From CAYSLC01 sp964431545 (GTDB lineage Bacteria > Desulfobacterota > Desulfobacteria > Desulfobacterales > JAABSP01): a DNA stretch of 13,166 bases. A model generated the notes under the pieces. That model saw only the letters and a list, made by a program, of their open reading frames with translations, had not been told where the DNA came from and made no database searches. The first letter of the stretch is position 1; each line of letters begins with the position of its first letter. The translations under genes were made by a program, and so were the position numbers. The stretch is taken from contig CAYSLC010000155.1 in NCBI GenBank assembly GCA_964431545.1, forward strand, positions 1 through 13,166, given 5' to 3'. This document shows positions 8,221-13,166 of this stretch, piece after piece.

Positions 8221-9699
8221 CTATCCGGCCGTTTCGCTCTGCCGGAGATCCACTTCGGCGCCGCGCCCGTTTTCCGCGGGCGCCGGGAGCCGCCTTCTCG
8301 CTTTCTTTTTCGAGCCACCCCCGGGGGGTGTTCCGGCCTTCTCCCCCCGGTTTCCGATCATGGCGATGAACTCCCGGGAGATCCGCTTGAGCCGCTCGGC
8401 ATGGGCCCTCATCTCCACCGCGGCGGAGGCGGAGTCCCGGGAGATGGCGGCGTTGCGCTGATTGATCCGGTCGATTTCGGTCATCCCCCCGCTCAGCCGT
8501 TTGATCCCCTCCGCCTGCTCCCTGGAGGCTGCCGCCACCTCGGAGACGAGCTGGTTCACCCGTTGTGCGATCTCGATGTTCCGGGAGAGGGATTCCCCCA
8601 TCCGGCGGTTCATCTCCGCCACTTTCCCGTTCTCCTCCCCCACCTTCCGGATCAGCTCGCCCGTGGATCGGGAGGCTTCGGCCGCCCTGGCGGCGAGGGT
8701 TCTCACCTCCTGGGCCACCACCGAGAATCCGGCCCCCGACTCCCCGGCCCGGGCGGCCTCCACCGCGGCGTTGAGGGCCAGGAGATTGGTCTGGAAGGCG
8801 ATCTCGTCGATGGTCTTGATGATCGCCGCCATCTCCTCCCCGGAGCGCCGGGCGCTCTCGGTCAGCCGCGCCATTTCGGCCATCGTATGTTCGAGGGAAT
8901 CGAAATTGGGCTTCGCCTCCCCGGAGATCAGACCGTCCACGTGGACCATGTTCTCGGCGGTCTTGCGGCTCATCACCGCCATCTCCTCCAGGGACGCCGA
9001 TGTCTCCTGGGCCGAGGCGGCCTGTTCCGAGACCCCCTGGGCCAGGGTTCGGCTCGATCCGGCGATCTGGCCCGAGGTGGCCGACAGGTGGTCGGCGTCC
9101 GCGGCCAGTTCGGAACTGATCCGGCCCAGGGGCCGGATGACGCTTCGCTGCATCACCAAGGTGAGGCAGAGCATCAGGCACAGATCGAGGAGGAGGGTGG
9201 TGGCCACGATCTTTCGGACTTCCCGTTGGAGCCGGGCGGCGATCGACCTTTTGGAGAGATGGAGGGTCACTTCCCCCGCCACCTTGTCGTCGGTCCGGAC
9301 CTGCGCCGTGGCCGTGACGAGATCCCCCGCCGGGGGCTCGGTGCCGCCGTCCACGACGTTCCATGCGTCGTCCCGCCGTTTGGCCATGGATAGGATTCCC
9401 GAGGCGCATGTCACCGACACCCCGTAGACCCGGTGATCCGCCATTTCCGCCAGCAGGGCCTTTTCGATCTGATCTTCGTCGAATTGCCACAGCGGCAGCG
9501 CCAGGTTGGCCGCAAGTCGGTGGACGGTCGCCTCCGCCAGGGCGTCGAGTTCGGCCGACGCATCCGACTGGACGTCCATATATTGGTGGATCCCATAGAG
9601 GGCCAGCACCGCCGTGGTGATGGCGACCACCAGCAGGACCACCCTTCTCTGGATGTTCACCCGCCCCGGTTTCCCGGGGGGGCGGCTTTTCTTGGACAT
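8221..9699 (-). CDS. Methyl-accepting chemotaxis protein
   Basis: Membrane chemoreceptor of 492 aa that would control CheA through CheW. Numbering is from ATG 9699. Membrane helices lie at about 20-38 and 164-183 and enclose a periplasmic sensor of about 125 residues, which contains ALPLWQFDEDQIEKALL, a motif seen in small periplasmic sensor domains. After the second helix only a short HAMP-like segment (RSVIRPLGRIS) precedes the long signalling coiled coil. The hairpin tip EIAFQTNLLALNAAVEAARA and the following GESGAGFSVVAQEVRTLA (about 299-336) are canonical. The tail is basic (GSKKKARRR) and lacks a NWETF-type CheR tether. ATG is preferred over the GTG at 9708 because GGGAGGT lies 7 nt upstream of it. 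It follows the binding-protein gene by 15 nt, so that protein may deliver its ligand signal to this receptor. Confidence 0.94.
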   Translation of the reverse strand: MSKKSRPPGKPGRVNIQRRVVLLVVAITTAVLALYGIHQYMDVQSDASAELDALAEATVHRLAANLALPLWQFDEDQIEKALLAEMADHRVYGVSVTCASGILSMAKRRDDAWNVVDGGTEPPAGDLVTATAQVRTDDKVAGEVTLHLSKRSIAARLQREVRKIVATTLLLDLCLMLCLTLVMQRSVIRPLGRISSELAADADHLSATSGQIAGSSRTLAQGVSEQAASAQETSASLEEMAVMSRKTAENMVHVDGLISGEAKPNFDSLEHTMAEMARLTESARRSGEEMAAIIKTIDEIAFQTNLLALNAAVEAARAGESGAGFSVVAQEVRTLAARAAEASRSTGELIRKVGEENGKVAEMNRRMGESLSRNIEIAQRVNQLVSEVAAASREQAEGIKRLSGGMTEIDRINQRNAAISRDSASAAVEMRAHAERLKRISREFIAMIGNRGEKAGTPPGGGSKKKARRRLPAPAENGRGAEVDLRQSETAG

Positions 9700-9714
9700 G
9701 GCAGGCACCTCCCT

Positions 9715-10491
9715 TTACCGGAGGTACTGGTCCAGGATCTTCCGGTGCTCGCTCTTGCCGCCATCCTCCGGGACCTGTTTCAGTTCATCCAGGGCGTTTT
9801 GGAGGGTCTGGATCACCGCATCGGGGGTCTCCTTGTTGAAGGCGTAAAAGGCGGGGATCTCGTCGAGCACCAGGACCACCTCGTAGTCGTCCGGATCGAA
9901 GCCGTTGCTCTTCAGGACCCAGTTCATGGAGATGTCGCCGTAGGCGGCCATGTCGATGCGCCCGGCCTCCATCATCCGGATCATGGACAGGGGGTTGGTG
10001 AGCCGTTCGATCTTCTCCTTCTCCACCCCCTTCTGGATCAGAAGGTTCTCCCCGGAGTCGTCCCGGATGGCGCCGATGGCGTGTCTTTTCGCCGCCTCCA
10101 TCGATCCGATCTCCAATCCCCGCTTTTTGGGGGCGATCAGGGCGATCCGGTTGACGGACATGGGGCCGACCCATTTGAAGAGATCCTCCCGGGAGGGGGT
10201 CCTCGAAGTGGCGAACACCACGGTGTTCGGCTTCTGGAGGGCCTGGTTGTAGGCGTTGGACCAGGGCATCACCCGGATGTCCTCCCGTGTGAGCTTCGAG
10301 CCCGCCTTTTCGAGCATCCGGACCAGGAGATCCACGGCGAATCCCTTGGGTTTCCCGTCTTCGGTGTAGTTGTAGGGGGGATACTCCTCGGTCATGAGGA
10401 CGAGGTCGTCCACTTCGGCGGCGCCGGCCCCCGTGGCGAGCGCGACCATTGTCGCCATAACCGCGGCCCGAATGAGAAAATCTGCTTTCAT
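9715..10491 (-). CDS. Periplasmic solute-binding protein, family 3 (amino-acid type)
   Basis: Secreted binding protein of 258 aa. The signal peptide has a Lys/Arg-containing n-region, a hydrophobic core (about 8-22) and a likely cut near Ala24-Ala25. The mature start resembles the SBP_bac_3 family (VLMTEEYPPYNYTEDGKPKG, then FAVDLL). TPSRED carries Arg101, in the position of the Arg that binds the amino-acid carboxylate in HisJ-like proteins. Asp186 in AAYGDIS is a candidate for binding the alpha-amino group. Ligand type is therefore inferred to be an amino acid or similar small acid. ATG 10491 is preceded by GGGAGG 4 nt upstream; the frame extends upstream but without a signal-peptide-compatible start. 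No permease or ATPase gene is adjacent. The next gene, 15 nt on, is a chemoreceptor, suggesting a sensing rather than uptake role. Confidence 0.9.
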   Translation of the reverse strand: MKADFLIRAAVMATMVALATGAGAAEVDDLVLMTEEYPPYNYTEDGKPKGFAVDLLVRMLEKAGSKLTREDIRVMPWSNAYNQALQKPNTVVFATSRTPSREDLFKWVGPMSVNRIALIAPKKRGLEIGSMEAAKRHAIGAIRDDSGENLLIQKGVEKEKIERLTNPLSMIRMMEAGRIDMAAYGDISMNWVLKSNGFDPDDYEVVLVLDEIPAFYAFNKETPDAVIQTLQNALDELKQVPEDGGKSEHRKILDQYLR

Positions 10492-10548
10492 GATGCCTCC
10501 CTGGAATCTTTCCGAATGTCGATCGGAAGTTGATTGGGGCGAAGGGGG

Positions 10549-10578
10549 AAGATACCACAAAGCGCAAAGGAGAGCCAA
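10549..10578 (-). promoter_or_regulatory. Candidate promoter for the binding protein-chemoreceptor unit
   Basis: Read on the - strand: TTGGCT (10573-10578), 18 nt, then TATCTT (10549-10554) preceded by TGG, which makes an extended -10 element. Predicted start near 10542, about 50 nt before the ATG at 10491. It lies in the 139-nt gap after the UbiB-like gene, in which I see no clear intrinsic terminator. Confidence 0.4.
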
Positions 10579-10630
10579 AGGTTTTTCTCGGTCCGGCCCT
10601 CCCCCCTTTCCGAATCAATGCGATACAACA

Positions 10631-12367
10631 TCATCCCCTTCGCACGGCACGAATAAAGGAGACCCCCGCCGCCAGAAGGAACAGCCACCAGAGCCGTCCG
10701 TCGGGCCGGCCCACATGGAGATGGATCCCGGAGACCACCAGGCCGGCGGTCAGCACCATCCAGGCCAGCCTCCGGACCGACTGCTCCAGGCGCGCAACGC
10801 TCTTCCGGCTCTCTCTGGAAAGCTCGGCCCGGACGGTGAGCCGCCCGTCCCGGGCCTGGTCGAGGACCCCCTCCAGCCGGACGGGAAGGCCGAGAACGGC
10901 CCGTCCCAGATCGATCCCCTCCCGGAGCCGGTCCCTGCCGTGTCCGCGCAGCCCTTCCCGGGCGTACCGTTCGGCATAGGGGATGGTCTTGGCCCAGACG
11001 TCGAACTCCGGATCGAGGTTGGCCGCCATGCCCGAGAGGATCCCGATGGCCCGGACCACGAAGAGCATGTCCGCCTGGAACTGGAACGGGGTCTCATAGA
11101 TCACGTCCCGGTACTCCTTCATGAAGTGGCCCGCCTCCCGGAGGGCTGCGTCCCGCATCTTCCCCACCCGGATCCCCCAGAACCGCTCGAACATCGCCTC
11201 GTGGATCTCCACCAGACGCTGGGTATCGGCCCCCGGCCGCAGCGACCCGGCGTCCGAGAGGGATTTGACGATCCGCCGGGCGTCCCGGGTCCCCACGCCG
11301 ACGGCGTATTCCCGCAGGGCCGCCCGGAGCCGCTCGGGGATCTCCACGGCCATGCCGAAGTCGACCAGCACGATCTGGAATCCCCGCCCGGGGCGGTGGG
11401 GGACCGGGTCCCGGGGATGAAACCGTTCGAGGCCGGCCGCCGTTTCGTCGGGCAGGGGGAGCGGGCGGACGAAGAGGTTGCCCGGATGGGGATCCACGTG
11501 GACGAAGTGGGTCTCGAAGACCTGTTGCATATAGATCCGGTAGAGGACGTCGGCCACTTCATCCCGGCGGATGCCGGCCGCCTCGATGGCCCGAAGGTCT
11601 CCGATCTTGATGTACCCCACATGTTCCATGGTGAGAACGCCCCGTCCCGTATATTCCCAGTGGACCCCCGGCACACGGACATCGGGCTGTTTTGCGAAAT
11701 CGGCGGCGAACCGCTCGATGCTCCGCCCCTCGGCCGGCAGGTCCAGCTCCCGGCGGGTGACGGCGGTGAATTCCTCGGCCAGCCAGTCCAGGTCGACCCG
11801 GTCCCGCACCGGCCGGTAGAGCCGCAGCCATCCCAGGGCCAGGGAGATGGCGGTAAGGTCCGTCTCCACCAGACGTTCGATTCCCGGCCGGAGCACCTTG
11901 ACCACCGCCTCCTCCCCGGACCGGAGCCGGACCCGGTGGGCCTGGGCCAGGGAGGCGGCCCCCAGGGGCCGGGGATCGATCCAGTGGAAAGCCTCTGTGA
12001 CGGGACGTCCCAGCGCCGCCCCGATCCGGCCGGCGATGGCGGAGAAGCGCTCGGGCGGCACCTCGTCCTGGAGGCCGGCCAGCTCGCCGGTGATCTCCGG
12101 CGGCAGCAGATCGACCCGGATGGAGAGGAACTGGCCGAGCTTGATCATCACCCCGCCCATCTCCACGGCCAGCGCCCGGTATTGCCGGGCGACGCCGCGC
12201 CACCGGTCCAGCGGGGGACGGCGAAGGAGCCGCAACAGGGGCAGATTGAGGAAGAGATCCCACCAGAGGGCGTGGAGGAACACCCCGGCGAAGAAGCGCC
12301 GCAGGCGGCGGTACCGGTTCCGGTCGATGGCCCGGTCACCGGAGGGGCGGGTTTCCGCATCGGCCAT
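10631..12367 (-). CDS. UbiB/ABC1/ADCK-family atypical kinase-like membrane protein
   Basis: Protein of 578 aa in the UbiB (ABC1/ADCK) family, whose members support quinone biosynthesis or lipid handling by an ATP-dependent mechanism. The family-specific KxGQ motif is present (IKLGQFLSIR, Lys76-Gln79). The A-rich nucleotide loop reads GAAS (136-139) where AAAS is usual. The ATP-site Lys157 is in VVKVLRPG, the catalytic loop is HVDPHPGN (Asp292) and the metal-binding DFG is Asp336. Two C-terminal membrane helices (about 536-550 and 558-573) match the usual UbiB anchor. ATG 12367 starts 3 nt after the stop of the KamA-like gene and has no Shine-Dalgarno sequence, so translation is probably coupled. 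In an anaerobe a role in menaquinone or membrane-lipid metabolism is more likely than in aerobic ubiquinone synthesis, but this is inference. Confidence 0.9.
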   Translation of the reverse strand: MADAETRPSGDRAIDRNRYRRLRRFFAGVFLHALWWDLFLNLPLLRLLRRPPLDRWRGVARQYRALAVEMGGVMIKLGQFLSIRVDLLPPEITGELAGLQDEVPPERFSAIAGRIGAALGRPVTEAFHWIDPRPLGAASLAQAHRVRLRSGEEAVVKVLRPGIERLVETDLTAISLALGWLRLYRPVRDRVDLDWLAEEFTAVTRRELDLPAEGRSIERFAADFAKQPDVRVPGVHWEYTGRGVLTMEHVGYIKIGDLRAIEAAGIRRDEVADVLYRIYMQQVFETHFVHVDPHPGNLFVRPLPLPDETAAGLERFHPRDPVPHRPGRGFQIVLVDFGMAVEIPERLRAALREYAVGVGTRDARRIVKSLSDAGSLRPGADTQRLVEIHEAMFERFWGIRVGKMRDAALREAGHFMKEYRDVIYETPFQFQADMLFVVRAIGILSGMAANLDPEFDVWAKTIPYAERYAREGLRGHGRDRLREGIDLGRAVLGLPVRLEGVLDQARDGRLTVRAELSRESRKSVARLEQSVRRLAWMVLTAGLVVSGIHLHVGRPDGRLWWLFLLAAGVSFIRAVRRG

Positions 12368-12370
12368 GGT

Positions 12371-13166
12371 TCAGTAGTAGTACCAGATGCTCCGGTACTC
12401 CTCGGGATCTTCCCCCGCCTCCTTCAACCGCCCCAGATACTCGTGGATGGAGACATCGGTGTAGACGTAGGTGTCCATCAGGGAGAGCTTCTTCTCCCAG
12501 GGGTGGAATTCGTAGACCCGGCGGCCGCTGGGCAACAGCGAGAGGATGTCGTGGTGCTGGGAGGCCCGGAGATAGTTCTTCCCCAGCCGGGGCACATTGA
12601 AGACGATCTCGTCGGTGCGGACGCTGCCGGGCATCAACCGGGCCTCTTCGTGCTGCTCCTGGAGGAGGCGGGCGATGGGGACCCGGTAGGCGTCGGTCTC
12701 CTCCTTGCCCTTGGTGTTGAAGGTGTAATAGGGCGTCACCCCGATGAGCCGGAGCACGTGGCGCAGAAAGGAGGCCTCGAACCTCCGGGAGTTGTGGAAG
12801 GTGTAGACGAGCTGATTGTAGACCTCCATGCCGTACCGCCTGAACTTCTGGACCGCCTCCATCGCCTGGGGCGTGACCTCGTAGGGATGCTCGAAGTGGG
12901 TCACGATGAGGATCTCCCGTTTTCCGGGGATGTGGAAGTGGTTGATGTCCCGCACGAGGCCGTCGGTGATCCGCTGGGGCAGGGTCACCGGCGTGCGGGA
13001 GCCGATCCGGATCCGCTCCACGTGCGGGATCTGGGAGAGGCGGTAGAGGAGGTTCTCGATCCGGTCATCGGACAGGAGGAACGGGTCGCCCCTCGTCACC
13101 AGGACCTCGTTGATTTCCGGGGTCTTCTCGATCCAGGCCAGGGCTTTTTCGAGCTTCCCCTTGGAG
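12371..13166 (-). CDS. KamA-family radical SAM aminomutase, 5'-truncated by the window edge
   Basis: C-terminal 264 codons of a lysine 2,3-aminomutase-family enzyme (radical SAM plus PLP). The frame stays open to the right edge, so the N-terminus and the CxxxCxxC cluster motif lie outside. Recognisable segments are IPHVERIRIGSRTPVTLPQR, THFEHPYEVTPQAMEAVQKF, LIGVTPYY and VPRLGK. The last corresponds to the PLP-lysine motif of KamA (PGGGGK) and keeps the Lys, at 12578-12580. Where lysine 2,3-aminomutase has two Asp residues that hold the substrate side-chain amino group, this protein has Lys (12710-12712) and Asn (12596-12598), as reported for glutamate 2,3-aminomutase. The SAM-contacting GGD motif reads RGD (Arg codon 13091-13093). 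The tail (VYEFHPWEKK onward, ending SIWYYY) differs from classical KamA. It is followed 3 nt later by the UbiB-like gene. Confidence 0.88.
   Translation of the reverse strand, partial: SKGKLEKALAWIEKTPEINEVLVTRGDPFLLSDDRIENLLYRLSQIPHVERIRIGSRTPVTLPQRITDGLVRDINHFHIPGKREILIVTHFEHPYEVTPQAMEAVQKFRRYGMEVYNQLVYTFHNSRRFEASFLRHVLRLIGVTPYYTFNTKGKEETDAYRVPIARLLQEQHEEARLMPGSVRTDEIVFNVPRLGKNYLRASQHHDILSLLPSGRRVYEFHPWEKKLSLMDTYVYTDVSIHEYLGRLKEAGEDPEEYRSIWYYY

Noticed and set aside
7265..9490. A single 741-codon - strand frame that would fuse ComF to about 460 upstream residues
   Set aside because: The upstream part overlaps the chemoreceptor gene in another frame and is a Gly/Arg/Asp/Pro-rich shadow. Only the part from about 8110 down has ComF motifs.
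10562..10578. Sigma-54-like element TTGGCTCTCCTTTGCGC upstream of the binding-protein gene
   Set aside because: The GG-to-GC spacing is 9 (or 11) bases instead of the required 10, and a sigma-70-type reading with an extended -10 fits the same place better.

Overview
The window is a GC-rich stretch of ordinary bacterial chromosome. It has ten protein-coding genes, one of them cut by the right edge. I see no RNA genes, CRISPR array, transposase or phage gene. The mixture of an NtrC-type sigma-54 activator with its sensor kinase, an IHF-alpha homologue, an HdrC-like iron-sulfur protein, a cytidylate-kinase-like protein, a chemoreceptor and a KamA-family radical SAM enzyme suggests an anaerobic deltaproteobacterium (Desulfobacterota). 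That placement is inferred from gene content and protein style only.

Left part (1-3250): a strong bidirectional terminator closes whatever lies to the left. A two-gene operon follows on the + strand: a membrane histidine kinase and an NtrC-family response regulator (receiver, AAA+ with GAFTGA, Fis-type HTH). Convergent to it, on the - strand, is a 115-residue protein of unknown function, then ihfA, then fabH. The terminator of that - strand unit appears to lie inside the last codons of the response regulator gene.

Middle (4980-7265): divergent promoters separate the small unknown gene from a + strand cytidylate-kinase-like gene. A 479-base stretch without a convincing gene follows. Next comes a + strand iron-sulfur protein made of two tandem HdrC-like units, with four CxxCxxCxxxC motifs. 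It ends three bases from the convergent comF gene.

Right part (7265-13166): everything is on the - strand. In transcription order the genes are a KamA-family radical SAM aminomutase (5' end outside the window) and a UbiB/ABC1-family kinase-like membrane protein, separated by 3 nt. A promoter-like gap follows, then a periplasmic family-3 solute-binding protein, a methyl-accepting chemotaxis protein 15 nt later, and a ComF-type phosphoribosyltransferase. The binding protein and chemoreceptor look like a sensing pair, because no transporter permease or ATPase is next to them.

I do not see a clearly new multi-gene system. The points most worth following are: the KamA homologue, which has Lys and Asn where lysine 2,3-aminomutase has its two substrate-binding Asp residues (the glutamate 2,3-aminomutase pattern); the binding protein/chemoreceptor pair; the duplicated orphan HdrC-like protein; and the unknown 115-residue protein heading the ihfA-fabH cluster.
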